A stretch of DNA of 64,000 nucleotides from Euzebya rosea. Its GTDB lineage: Bacteria > Actinomycetota > Nitriliruptoria > Euzebyales > Euzebyaceae. The DNA lies in NCBI RefSeq assembly GCF_003073135.1, contig NZ_PGDQ01000013.1, positions 62,001 through 126,000 on the forward strand. Reading direction: 5' to 3'. Each line of letters opens with the position of its first letter. Positions within the stretch are counted from its first letter, which is position 1. Below the pieces are notes generated by a model. That model searched no databases. It was not told the origin of the DNA and saw only the letters and a program-made list of their open reading frames with translations. A program made the position numbers and the translations under genes. Shown piece by piece: positions 17,691-28,936 of this stretch.

Positions 17691-18365
17691 ATGCGTGCAC
17701 GACTGACCACCATCATCGCCCTCTTCGCGATCGCCGCGCTGGCCCTGCCGGCCAGCGCGACCCCCCAGCCCGGCGAACCCGGCTTCGAGCCGACGCTGCG
17801 CACCGAGCAGACGTACTTCCACTGCGCCAGCCCGGTGAAGGTGCAGAACGTCGACGCCATCCAGGGCAACACGCCGTCCTGGGACACCACGGCCCCGACC
17901 ACGTCGTTCACCGCGGGCGGTGGCTGCGGCTTCTACGACAACATCCTGTCCGGCACCGCCCTGAACGGCCCGACCAACTCTGCGATCTGGACCGGCACGT
18001 TCACGGGCAACCTGGACAGCATCGGCGTCGAGCTGCACCGCCTGCTCGCCGGCGCCGGTGGCTCGGTCACCTTCCCGGCGCTGGTCATGACGCTGACCGT
18101 CGACGGCAACGTCCTCTACGACGGTGACGTCGACGGCTTCATGTGGATCGAGAGCAGCACCGGTGCCTCGGAGTCCGCCACCATGACGTTCACCGACCTC
18201 GGTTTCCTGACCGAGCACGGCGACGGCACCATCGAGCGCACGATCACCCTGCAGGTCGACTCCTACAACGAGGCGCAGACCGCTTGGGTCTTCGACGCAA
18301 GCGAGGTACCTGCCGGCCTGACCTTCAACCCGGAGGACGCGACCTTCCCGACGGTCAAGGCCTGA
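17691..18365 (+). CDS. secreted protein of unknown function
   Basis: A 224-residue protein with a classical signal peptide (MRARLTTIIALFAIAALALPASA) and then an exported domain rich in Thr, Gly and Asp, with three cysteines and no membrane anchor. I recognise no family; its composition suggests an all-beta extracellular domain. ATG 17691 was chosen because the signal peptide begins there and AGGAGG lies 13 bases upstream. An in-frame ATG at 17640 is possible but would put 17 polar residues before the signal. A GC-rich hairpin follows the stop codon. Confidence 0.7.
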   Translation: MRARLTTIIALFAIAALALPASATPQPGEPGFEPTLRTEQTYFHCASPVKVQNVDAIQGNTPSWDTTAPTTSFTAGGGCGFYDNILSGTALNGPTNSAIWTGTFTGNLDSIGVELHRLLAGAGGSVTFPALVMTLTVDGNVLYDGDVDGFMWIESSTGASESATMTFTDLGFLTEHGDGTIERTITLQVDSYNEAQTAWVFDASEVPAGLTFNPEDATFPTVKA

Positions 18366-18372
18366 CACCCTC

Positions 18373-18400
18373 CCGGGGCAGCGCAGCCGTGCTGCCCCGG
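18373..18400. terminator. hairpin between convergent genes
   Basis: A 10-base stem, CCGGGGCAGC with GCTGCCCCGG, and an 8-base loop lie just after the secreted-protein gene. No T-run follows, so it may be a weak or factor-assisted terminator. Confidence 0.45.
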
Positions 18401-18479
18401 ATACAGTCTCCACGCGACGGCCGCCCGACCCACTCGGTGCGGTCGTCGCGCTTCTCGGGGTCGGTGGGCCCGGCCGCGC

Positions 18480-19787
18480 TCAGCGGTGCAGGGCAGCCGG
18501 GGTCAGCACGCCCTCGCCCGCCCTGGCCATGACGTGCACCTCGTCGGGCCTCGTCGGCATCGCCTGGAGGATCCGGTCGCGCCACACGCCACCGTCGACC
18601 CCCGACGCCCAGTGGCAGGACGCCGCCGCCACCGGATGGGCGCCGTCGACGCCGAGCACGTCGACGACGTCCTCGCCCGGTCCGCCCCACCACTCACCGC
18701 ACGACACCCCGGTCTGCTCGGCCATCCAGTCGGCCGCGACACCGGTCCACGCCGCAGCCTGTGAGGCAGCGATGCGGTCGGCCTTGCGTCGCAGCACCGC
18801 CGCACCCCGCCCGAGCTCGAAGGCGTCACGGTGGGGGAGGACCACACCGAGCCAGAGCCGCAGGAACGGGTCGCGTACCCGGTAGCGGACCCTGCGGGTG
18901 CGGCGGGGGTCCTCGCCGGCCGGGGTGATGCGGTCCAGCAGCCCGAGGCGCTCCAGGCTGGTCAGCGCCTCGCTGGTGGTCGCGGGGGCAAGGCCCGCCC
19001 GGTCCCGGATGGTGGTGAAGGTGGAGGCATCGAGGGCGACGAGCTCGAGCACCCGAGCAGCCGCCGAGCCGGGGGTCAGCTCCTGCAGGACGACGGTGCC
19101 CTCGTCGCCGAGCGGCGCGCCGGGCCCGTCCAACAGCTCGGCCAGGTTGGTCGCGGCGTCGTGGCGGGGATCCCACAGCGCCAGGTACCGCGGCATGCCC
19201 CCGAGGGTCACGAAGGCCTCCATCCACACGTCCGGGTCGTCCCCGCCGACCAGAAGCGGCGCGTGGCGCCACGAGAACGGTCCGAGCCGCAGGTGCATGT
19301 CGGGACGGCCGAAGAGCGGGGCGTCGGTGGAGACCAGCTCCTCCATCAGGCCCACGTGGCTGCCGGCGAGGATGATCGACAGCTGTGACTCGCCGCGGTG
19401 GTCCCACCGTGCCTGCAGGGTCGACGGCAACGATGGGTCGGCTTCGCACAGGTAGGGGAACTCGTCGAGGACGAGCAGCAGCGGGTCGTCCATGGACCGC
19501 GCGATCAGGTACCCGAGCGCGGTGTCCCACGTCTCGAAGTGCCCGAGGTCCAGCAGGTCGCCGGCCTGCGGCGGGACGACCGCGCGCACCCGCTCCTCCA
19601 GACGGCGCAGCGCCTCTCCGATCGGGGCCCGCGTGCCCGGCAGGAACACCGACGCCCGCTCGGTGGAGAAGTGGTCCAGCAGGGCGGTCTTGCCCACCCG
19701 ACGACGTCCGCTGACCACGGCCATGCCCGGATCGCACGCACGGGTGAGGGCGCGCAGCTCTTGTTCACGGTTGACGAACTTCGGCAT
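18480..19787 (-). CDS. archaeal-type ATPase with DUF234-like C-terminal domain
   Basis: A 435-residue P-loop ATPase of the STAND-like group often annotated as archaeal ATPase. Walker A is GRRRVGKTALL near residue 30 of the protein, Walker B is LLLVLDEFPYL, and an AGSHVGLMEEL sensor segment follows. A winged-helix-like region near residues 260-305 (ATTSEALTSLERLGLLDRI) and a C-terminal nuclease-like DUF234 region complete it. The FVNREQELRAL start is characteristic, so I chose ATG 19787; a start at 19835 would add 16 unlikely residues. It is a lone gene, converging with the secreted-protein gene. The family's function is not established. Confidence 0.8.
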   Translation of the reverse strand: MPKFVNREQELRALTRACDPGMAVVSGRRRVGKTALLDHFSTERASVFLPGTRAPIGEALRRLEERVRAVVPPQAGDLLDLGHFETWDTALGYLIARSMDDPLLLVLDEFPYLCEADPSLPSTLQARWDHRGESQLSIILAGSHVGLMEELVSTDAPLFGRPDMHLRLGPFSWRHAPLLVGGDDPDVWMEAFVTLGGMPRYLALWDPRHDAATNLAELLDGPGAPLGDEGTVVLQELTPGSAAARVLELVALDASTFTTIRDRAGLAPATTSEALTSLERLGLLDRITPAGEDPRRTRRVRYRVRDPFLRLWLGVVLPHRDAFELGRGAAVLRRKADRIAASQAAAWTGVAADWMAEQTGVSCGEWWGGPGEDVVDVLGVDGAHPVAAASCHWASGVDGGVWRDRILQAMPTRPDEVHVMARAGEGVLTPAALHR

Positions 19788-19886
19788 GACCGAAGTTTGG
19801 CAGAACCGATCAAGTGTAGGTGGGAGGTGTGACATCGAGGTCCGCGCCCACCCCCGACCCCGTGCCCTCGGGCTGCCGTCGAGCGG

Positions 19887-20387
19887 TCAGTCGACCGCGG
19901 CCAGCGCGGCGCGGAGCACCGCGTCGGCCGGCTGGGCGGCGTCGACGATCACGTCGGCGACCTCGCGGTACAGCGGACGCCGACGGCGGTCGAGGGTGCG
20001 GACGACCTCCTGCGGGTCGCCGTAGTCCGGCCGGTGGTCCGAGCTGGCCATGCGGGCGGCCAGCACCTCCGCCGGGGCGTCCAGCCACAGGACCAAGGCA
20101 TCCGCCATCGCTGCACGGACCTCGGGCCGCTCGATGACCGACGCCGCGGCCGCGATGACCACCCTGTCCTCGGCGAGGGCGTCCAGCGCATGCTGCGCCT
20201 CGAGGTCGTGCAGGGTGGGCGCCTCGGGATCGGCCGCGACCAGCGCCGCTGCCGTCCGTCCCGTGGCGGCCTCGATGTCGATGTCGGAGTCCCGCAGCGG
20301 CCACCCGAGGTGCTGGGCGATGGCACTGGCGACGGTCGTCTTGCCCGCCCCCATGAGCCCGAGCACCACGACGGACCGCGGCGTCAC
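19887..20387 (-). CDS. shikimate-kinase-like P-loop kinase, substrate unknown
   Basis: A 166-residue nucleoside-monophosphate-kinase fold with Walker A GLMGAGKTT (residues 10-18), DSDIDIE and a lid region RRRPLYREVADV, the overall pattern of AroK. Several shikimate-binding positions are changed: the GGG loop of AroK is AAAAS here (79-83) and the FR..E arginine is replaced in LHDLEAQ. It is therefore probably not a shikimate kinase; gluconate-kinase-like or other small-molecule phosphorylation is possible. The GTG start overlaps the upstream TetR stop by 4 bases (GTGA), so kinase and regulator are one transcription unit. Confidence 0.75.
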   Translation of the reverse strand: MTPRSVVVLGLMGAGKTTVASAIAQHLGWPLRDSDIDIEAATGRTAAALVAADPEAPTLHDLEAQHALDALAEDRVVIAAAASVIERPEVRAAMADALVLWLDAPAEVLAARMASSDHRPDYGDPQEVVRTLDRRRRPLYREVADVIVDAAQPADAVLRAALAAVD

Positions 20388-21115
20388 GCCCTGCCGTCCG
20401 GTGGGTCCAGCCGGGCGAGCACCCGGTCCAGCTTCGCGTCGATCTCGGCCAGGCCCGGCGGGGCGGGGGGTGGCCCCGGGGTCGGATCGGTGCGCGACCC
20501 GGCGCCGTTGAGCAGCAGGTCGATCACGTCGTCGGCGGCCGCGACGAGGTCGTCGGGCCGCCCGGTCGCGGCGTGGCCGAGCAGCAGGTGTTCGGTCGTG
20601 CCGAAGAACGCATCACGCACGACCCGGGTGGGGACGTCCGGCCGCATGACCCCGGTGTGGACGAGGTCGTCGAGGAGGCGGTCGACGACCCGGGTGACCC
20701 GCCGGTTGCAGGCCCTGAACGCCTCCACGACCTCGTCGCTGGTCGTGCGGCGGCCCTGTCGCCCGAAGACGGCCATCAGGGGTTGGTGTGCAGCGGTGTG
20801 CGGCATCCACCAGCGTGCGAAGGCGGTCAGGCGGTCCAGCGGCGCATCGGCGGAGTCGATGACGGCGTCCATGTGCTGCAGCAGGTCGTCGTAGTAGTCC
20901 TGCATGACCGCGACGAGCAGCCCCGCCTTGGAGCCGAAGTGGAAGGCGATGGTGGGCTCGGACACCCCGGCGTCGGCCGCGATCCTGGCCCCCGTGGCCC
21001 GTTCGAACCCGTCGGCGGCGAACCGATCCCGTGCGGCGGCGACCACGGCGGCACGGGTGCGGTCGCCCCGTGTGCCGGTGTCGGGACGTCGGCCGGCTGC
21101 GGACGGGCCTGGCAC
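20384..21115 (-). CDS. TetR-family transcriptional regulator
   Basis: A 243-residue regulator with an N-terminal helix-turn-helix (TRAAVVAAARDRFAADGFERATGARIAADAG..., recognition segment ending AFHFGSKAGLL) and a longer ligand-binding half. The last 30 residues are a coiled segment after a proline-rich linker. GTG 21115 was chosen because GGAGGAGG lies 9 bases upstream; the frame extends further but without support. A TATCCT hexamer at 21153-21158 on the minus strand could be its -10. It is coupled to the kinase gene downstream. Confidence 0.85.
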   Translation of the reverse strand: MPGPSAAGRRPDTGTRGDRTRAAVVAAARDRFAADGFERATGARIAADAGVSEPTIAFHFGSKAGLLVAVMQDYYDDLLQHMDAVIDSADAPLDRLTAFARWWMPHTAAHQPLMAVFGRQGRRTTSDEVVEAFRACNRRVTRVVDRLLDDLVHTGVMRPDVPTRVVRDAFFGTTEHLLLGHAATGRPDDLVAAADDVIDLLLNGAGSRTDPTPGPPPAPPGLAEIDAKLDRVLARLDPPDGRA

Positions 21116-21211
21116 GACGGTGTTCCTCCTCCAGCGGGTGCGGTCCCGACGGAGGATAGCCCCGGCCGCGTGTCGGGTCCTTGCGACGGGCGGCCCGTTG
21201 CCCGACACGCG

Positions 21212-22381
21212 TCAGCGGTCGATGACCGGCCACTCGCCGGTACGCGAGGGGTCGGGGTTCGGCACGTCGTCGGGACCGGGGCTGCGCATGGGCGCCGGGG
21301 GCGGCGACGAGGGACGCAGCGTCGACGGGTCGGGCGCCGCCTCGAGCAGGCGGGTGGTCGGCAGCGCGTGGGGGTGGTGCTCGGCCAGCCACACGAGGAT
21401 CCCCTCGCGGACCGCGCACCGAAGGTCCCAGGCGTTGTGAGAGTTCTGGCTGCTGACGAGGCCGCGCACCTTCACCGTCGGCCCGGTCACCTCGATGACC
21501 TGCAGCACCGCCACGTCGCCGTCCCACAGCGGATGTTCCTCGACCTGGCGGTGGAACTCCTCCCGCATGGCACCCATCGGCACGCGGTGGTCGAGCTGCC
21601 ACACCACGTCACCGATGATCTGGGCGCCGTACATCGACCAGTTCTCGAACGGCGTCGACACGAACCAGGAGGTGGGCAGGACGATCCGCCGGCGGTCCCA
21701 GGTGCGCACCACGACGTAGGTGAGGGACAGCTGCTCGATGTTGCCCCAGTGGCCCTCGACGACCACCACGTCGTCGATGCGGATCGGCTCGGCGACGGCG
21801 ATCTGGATGCCCGCGACGATGTTGGCCAGCGTCGACTGCGCAGCCACACCGACGACCAGGCCCAGGATCCCCGCCGAGGCCAGGAGCGAGGTGCCGACCG
21901 TGCGTGCCGTCTCGAAGGTCAGCAGCACCGAGCCGAACCCGACCATGAGGATGAGCGCCGAGGAGATGCGGCGCAGGAGGATGGCGCGCGTCGTCCGGCC
22001 GCGCGCCCAGGAGTTGTCCTCGGCCTCCATGTCCAGGCCGGACAGGATCGACACCTCCACCGCCACGGCCAGGCGCATCAGGGTGACGGTGCCGGCGAGG
22101 ATGGCCAGCACCAGGAGGAGGTGGGTGAGGCCCTCGGTGACTCCGTCGGGCAGCTCGGTGAACAACATCCCGCCGAGCAGGCCGACCAGCACCGACGTCG
22201 TCCGTGCCGGCCACTTGGCCCGCGCGGTTGCCTCCTGGGCGAACCGGTCCGATCGGCCCAGCCGGAAGATGGCCCGGACGGCCAGCAGGTGCACGCCGAG
22301 GGCGAGGATCCCGGCGATCGCCAGCACGCCGACGCTCAGGGCGGCGTTGGTGGCCTGTTCGACGAGTTCGGTTTCCGGCAT
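21212..22381 (-). CDS. MscS-family mechanosensitive channel
   Basis: A 389-residue member of the small-conductance mechanosensitive channel family, which releases solutes on osmotic downshock. Four hydrophobic helices precede the pore helix SAGILGLVVGVAAQSTLANIVAGIQIAVAE; the beta domain begins at EPIRIDDVVVVEGHWG, and TYVVVRTWDRRRIVLP is typical. The C-terminus is a Pro-rich tail of about 45 residues. ATG 22381 gives the normal membrane start; a 23-residue upstream extension is basic and unlikely. The gene diverges from the racemase gene. Confidence 0.9.
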   Translation of the reverse strand: MPETELVEQATNAALSVGVLAIAGILALGVHLLAVRAIFRLGRSDRFAQEATARAKWPARTTSVLVGLLGGMLFTELPDGVTEGLTHLLLVLAILAGTVTLMRLAVAVEVSILSGLDMEAEDNSWARGRTTRAILLRRISSALILMVGFGSVLLTFETARTVGTSLLASAGILGLVVGVAAQSTLANIVAGIQIAVAEPIRIDDVVVVEGHWGNIEQLSLTYVVVRTWDRRRIVLPTSWFVSTPFENWSMYGAQIIGDVVWQLDHRVPMGAMREEFHRQVEEHPLWDGDVAVLQVIEVTGPTVKVRGLVSSQNSHNAWDLRCAVREGILVWLAEHHPHALPTTRLLEAAPDPSTLRPSSPPPAPMRSPGPDDVPNPDPSRTGEWPVIDR

Positions 22382-22484
22382 GGGGGGTGGCGCCAGTCGG
22401 GGTGCGGGACGCGCCGTGCGGCCCCTTCTACCCCGCGAGCACCCACACAAACGGGAGGTGATGCGACCCCGCCACGCCGCCCGC

Positions 22485-22490
22485 TACCGT
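22485..22490 (+). promoter_or_regulatory. -10 hexamer TACCGT, leaderless type
   Basis: TACCGT ends 7 bases before ATG 22498. No ribosome-binding sequence is present between them. Confidence 0.45.
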
Positions 22491-22497
22491 CCCGTCC

Positions 22498-23226
22498 ATG
22501 ACTGCCGACCGCTGCCTGGGCCTGCTGGGAGGGATGGCATGGCCGTCCACGCTGGAGGCCTACCGCCGCCTGAACCGCCTCGTGAACGACGCGCTCGGAG
22601 GGGTTCACTCCGCCGACCTGGTCGTCCGCTCCTTCGACTTCGCGGCGGTCGAGGCCCTGCAGGCCGACGGGGACTGGGACGGTGCCGGCCGGCTGCTGGG
22701 TGCGGCGGCCGGTGGACTCCGTGCCTGCGGTGCCGACGCGATCATGATCTGCACCAACACGATGCATCGCGTCGAGGCCGACGTGCGGCGCATCAGCGGG
22801 CTGCCGGTGCTGCACATCGCCGACGCCACCGCCGCCGCCGTGCGTGCGGCCGGGATCCAGCGCGTGGGGCTGCTGGGGACCGCCTACACGATGGAGGGGG
22901 ACTTCTACCGAGGACGGCTCGGCGCCCACGGCCTGGAGGTGGTGGTCCCCGACGCCGCCGGCCGGGCCGCCATCCACGGCATCATCTACGACGAGCTGGT
23001 CAACGACGTGGTCACCGAGGACAGCCGCGCGGTCGCCCGCCAGCTCGTCCGGGACCTCGTCGCCGACGGCGCACGGGGGGTGATCGCCGGGTGCACCGAG
23101 ATCGAGCTGCTCATCGGCGGCGACGACGTGGACGTCCCGTGGTTCCCGACCACGGAGATCCACGTCGACGCGGCGGCCGGATGGCTGCTCGGATGCCCGT
23201 TCCCGGGGCCCCCGCCGGGGAGCTGA
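22498..23226 (+). CDS. aspartate/glutamate racemase family protein
   Basis: A 242-residue cofactor-independent racemase. The two catalytic cysteines are present in CTNTMH and AGCTEIELL, and the N-terminal GLLGGMAWPST matches the substrate-binding loop GxxGGMGWEST of the aspartate racemase (RacD/YgeA) group. It probably interconverts an acidic amino acid, supplying a D-amino acid for cell wall or turnover. Leaderless promoter; no clear operon partner. Confidence 0.88.
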   Translation: MTADRCLGLLGGMAWPSTLEAYRRLNRLVNDALGGVHSADLVVRSFDFAAVEALQADGDWDGAGRLLGAAAGGLRACGADAIMICTNTMHRVEADVRRISGLPVLHIADATAAAVRAAGIQRVGLLGTAYTMEGDFYRGRLGAHGLEVVVPDAAGRAAIHGIIYDELVNDVVTEDSRAVARQLVRDLVADGARGVIAGCTEIELLIGGDDVDVPWFPTTEIHVDAAAGWLLGCPFPGPPPGS

Positions 23227-23396
23227 TCGGGTGGGTCGAACCCTCGACCCACACTTGACGTGTACTCGTGCCGGATACCCCTTGACGGGCTCGACGCACT
23301 ACGGTGTCGTCCGACGCCGACGCCCGCTCCAGGGTTCGTGTCGTGTGCAGTCCGCACCGCCTTCCCGCCGGTCAGACCGGCACCCCTCTTCCCCGC

Positions 23397-25280
23397 ATGA
23401 TCCTTCCTCGCTCGTCTCCCCTTCGCTTCAGTGTCGGGCCGGTTCGCAGCCTGCCCTACATGCCGGCGCTCGATGGGCTGCGTGCGCTGGCCGTGATGGC
23501 CGTGATCGTCTACCACGCCGACGCGGCGTGGCTGCCGGGCGGGTACCTGGGGGTCGAGGTCTTCTTCGCCATCTCCGGCTACCTGATCACGGCGTTGCTG
23601 ATCACCGAGTTCGACCGCACCGATCGGATCGACTTCGTCGACTTCTGGAAACGACGGGCCAAGCGGTTGCTGCCGGCGCTTGGGGTCCTGCTGATCGGCG
23701 TGGCCCTGCTGGCGATGTTCACGGCGCGTGATGCGCTCGGCAGCCTCTGGGGCCAGTCGGTCGCGGCGTCGACCTACGTGATGAACTGGTCGTTGATCGC
23801 GACCGAGCAGTCCTACTTCGAGTCCTTCGGTCGGCCGCCCCTGCTGCAGCACCTGTGGTCCCTCGCGATCGAGGAGCAGTTCTACCTGCTCATGCCGGCC
23901 CTCTTCCTGGCCGGCCGACGCCTGCTGGGCCGGCGGATCACGCTCGGCGTGGTGCTGGCCGGCATCGTGGCCTCGGTCACCCTGATGTGGACCGGGTTCG
24001 ACCCGACGGTGGACCCCTCGCGGCTCTACTACGGCACCGACACCCGGGCGGCCGGCATCCTCGTCGGCGTCGCCATGGCCATGGTCTGGCGGCCGTGGGT
24101 GGCCGGCGGCCCGCTGACCGAACGCCTGCGGGCGTCCGCCTGGCCCGACATCGCCGGCGTGGCCGGACTACTCGTCATCGGCCACCAGCTGTGGACCCTC
24201 GGCGCCTACGACGCCCGGCTGTACCGCGGTGGGTTCCTGCTGATCGCCGTCGCCACCGTCGCGGTGGTCGCCGCCGTCGCCAACCCCGGCTCGTTGGTCG
24301 CCGTGCCGTTGTCGGCCAAGCCCCTTCGCTGGATCGGGCAGCGGTCCTACGGCCTGTACCTGTGGCACTGGCCGGTCTTCATGGTCCTTCGTCCGGGCGT
24401 GGACACCATCGTCTCCGAGCCGTGGCTGACCGTCCTGCGCCTCAGCGCCACCGTGGCGCTCGCCGAGCTGTCGTTCACCTTCATCGAGCGGCCGGTCCGG
24501 GAGGGCCGGTTCGGCCAGCAGGTCGTGGCGTTGTTCCGCAGCGCCCCCGAGACCCCGGTGCTGCGTCGCGGCGTGGCGATCGTGGCCATCTCCGGCATCT
24601 CGCTGTTCGCGGTCGGCAACGTGCAGCTGGCCCGGCAGAGCCCCGCGGCGGCGGCCCCCATCGAGCTGGCCACCACCGACGGCACGACCCCGTCCTACAT
24701 CCCGAAGGGTGTCCGTGGTGAGGTCATGGTCGCCGAGCACGTCGACGGCCCGCCCACCCCGCTGTCCACCGACGAACCCGTCGACGAACCCCCCGCCGAC
24801 CCCGACACGTTGCCGGCCTACGACTTCGGCCGCGTCTTCGTCGTCGGTGACAGCGTCATGGTCGGCGCCGCCGAGCAGGTGGAGACCCTCGACGGCGTCG
24901 TGATGGACGCCCGGATCGGTCGGCAGTGGCACGAGCTGCTGGAGATGCCGGAGGTCGATCCGGGACCCGACGATGCCGTCGTGATCCACCTCGGCAACAA
25001 CGGCGCCGTCACCACCGACACCCTCGACGCCGTGCTGGAGCGCTTCTCCGACGCCGGTCGCGTGGTGCTGGTCACCGTCCGCGTGCCCCGTCCGTGGGAG
25101 TCCCAGGTGAACCGAGCGCTGTCCGGCGCCACCGGCCGGTACCCCAACACCGTCCTCGCCGACTGGCAGGGCGCCTCCGACGGGACCCCGAACTGGTTCG
25201 GCGGCGACGGCGTGCACCTGACGCAGAGCGGTGCCAAGGCCCTCCGCGACACGATCGCCTACGCCCTGCGGGTCGACTGA
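23397..25280 (+). CDS. OatA-like acyltransferase 3 with SGNH domain
   Basis: A 627-residue membrane acyltransferase that transfers acyl groups to an extracellular polymer such as peptidoglycan or polysaccharide. The N-terminal acyltransferase-3 domain has LDGLRALAVMAVIVYHADA, the GYLGVEVFFAISGYLIT motif, HLWSLAIEEQFYLLMP and about ten membrane helices. The extracellular SGNH domain from residue 475 carries GDSVMVG, GNNG and DGVHLT, so Ser, Asn, Asp and His are all in place. ATG 23397 begins just before the domain. Upstream, a TACGGT at 23300-23305 could be a -10, giving a leader of about 85 bases. Confidence 0.9.
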   Translation: MILPRSSPLRFSVGPVRSLPYMPALDGLRALAVMAVIVYHADAAWLPGGYLGVEVFFAISGYLITALLITEFDRTDRIDFVDFWKRRAKRLLPALGVLLIGVALLAMFTARDALGSLWGQSVAASTYVMNWSLIATEQSYFESFGRPPLLQHLWSLAIEEQFYLLMPALFLAGRRLLGRRITLGVVLAGIVASVTLMWTGFDPTVDPSRLYYGTDTRAAGILVGVAMAMVWRPWVAGGPLTERLRASAWPDIAGVAGLLVIGHQLWTLGAYDARLYRGGFLLIAVATVAVVAAVANPGSLVAVPLSAKPLRWIGQRSYGLYLWHWPVFMVLRPGVDTIVSEPWLTVLRLSATVALAELSFTFIERPVREGRFGQQVVALFRSAPETPVLRRGVAIVAISGISLFAVGNVQLARQSPAAAAPIELATTDGTTPSYIPKGVRGEVMVAEHVDGPPTPLSTDEPVDEPPADPDTLPAYDFGRVFVVGDSVMVGAAEQVETLDGVVMDARIGRQWHELLEMPEVDPGPDDAVVIHLGNNGAVTTDTLDAVLERFSDAGRVVLVTVRVPRPWESQVNRALSGATGRYPNTVLADWQGASDGTPNWFGGDGVHLTQSGAKALRDTIAYALRVD

Positions 25281-25320
25281 CGCCGTTCGTCCCGGCAGGT
25301 CCGGGCGTCCGCGAGCGCCG

Positions 25321-26124
25321 TCAGCTGAGGACGTCGCGGCGCAGGAACCGCCACCAGGCGAACCCGAGGAACAGCGCCGCCCAGGGAATCTGCAGCCACA
25401 TCCCGCGGACGAGGTCGCCCCATCGCGGTGGGTCGGCCAGCAGGCCCAGCCATGCCGAGGACTCGTGGACCGGCAACCACATGCGGATGTCGCCCAGCGC
25501 GGTGATGTTGTCCATGATCTGCACGACGATGACGAGGACGATCGTGCCGGCGACGGCCCCAACGGGTTCGTCGGTGACGACCGACAGGGCGAACGCCAGG
25601 CAGGCGACCCAGGCGCCGTTCCACAGGACGCAGCCGAGGATCGCCAGGATCCGCACGATCGCCTCCCCCTCCGCTAGCACCCCGAACGGGGTCTCGACCG
25701 GTCCCCAACCGAAGGCGATCGTCCCGGCGACCAGTCCCGCGAGCACGACCACCAGCCCGGCGGTCACCGACAGGCCGAGGCCGACGACGAGCTTTCGGCC
25801 CAGCAGCCGGGTCCGGCTGACCGGCCTGGTCAGGAGGTACCGCAGGCTGCCCCACGACGCCTCGGAGGAGACCGGGTCGCCGGTGAACAACGCGATCACC
25901 GACAGCAGCAGGAACGGGGCGGTCGCCGCCACGCAGGTGATGGTGAAGTTGAGCGCCGACAGGCGGGTCAGGTCGAACAGGCCCGTCGGGTCGCCACCGC
26001 CGCCGTCCCCGTCGCCCGTGGTCAGCGCGAACGCCAGGGCCAGCAGGACCGGCACCAGCGCCAGCCCGCCCAACCCCAGCAGGGTCCGGCGGCGCCGCAG
26101 CTGTCGGTTCAGCTCCGCACGCAC
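25321..26124 (-). CDS. ABC-2 type transporter permease
   Basis: A 267-residue membrane subunit with six hydrophobic helices and the ABC-2 pattern SEASWGSLRYLLTRPVSRTRLLGRKLVVG. It starts 31 bases after the stop of the hydrolase-ABC ATPase fusion gene, behind GGAGGAGG, and the two clearly form one transporter. Export of a drug, lipid or lantibiotic-like compound is usual for this family; the cargo is unknown. GTG 26124 is the start. Confidence 0.88.
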   Translation of the reverse strand: MRAELNRQLRRRRTLLGLGGLALVPVLLALAFALTTGDGDGGGGDPTGLFDLTRLSALNFTITCVAATAPFLLLSVIALFTGDPVSSEASWGSLRYLLTRPVSRTRLLGRKLVVGLGLSVTAGLVVVLAGLVAGTIAFGWGPVETPFGVLAEGEAIVRILAILGCVLWNGAWVACLAFALSVVTDEPVGAVAGTIVLVIVVQIMDNITALGDIRMWLPVHESSAWLGLLADPPRWGDLVRGMWLQIPWAALFLGFAWWRFLRRDVLS

Positions 26125-26155
26125 ACGAGCCTCCTCCGCACGGTGGTGTCCGTGG

Positions 26156-28903
<2,748 letters not shown>

Positions 28904-28936
28904 CGCCCCGGTGCGGTCAGGGGGCGGCCGTGGATG

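Noticed and set aside
19788-19835. An earlier start for the DUF234-type ATPase
   Set aside because: The added 16 residues do not belong to the family, whose proteins begin with F-x-N/D-R-E-x-E-L close to the start.
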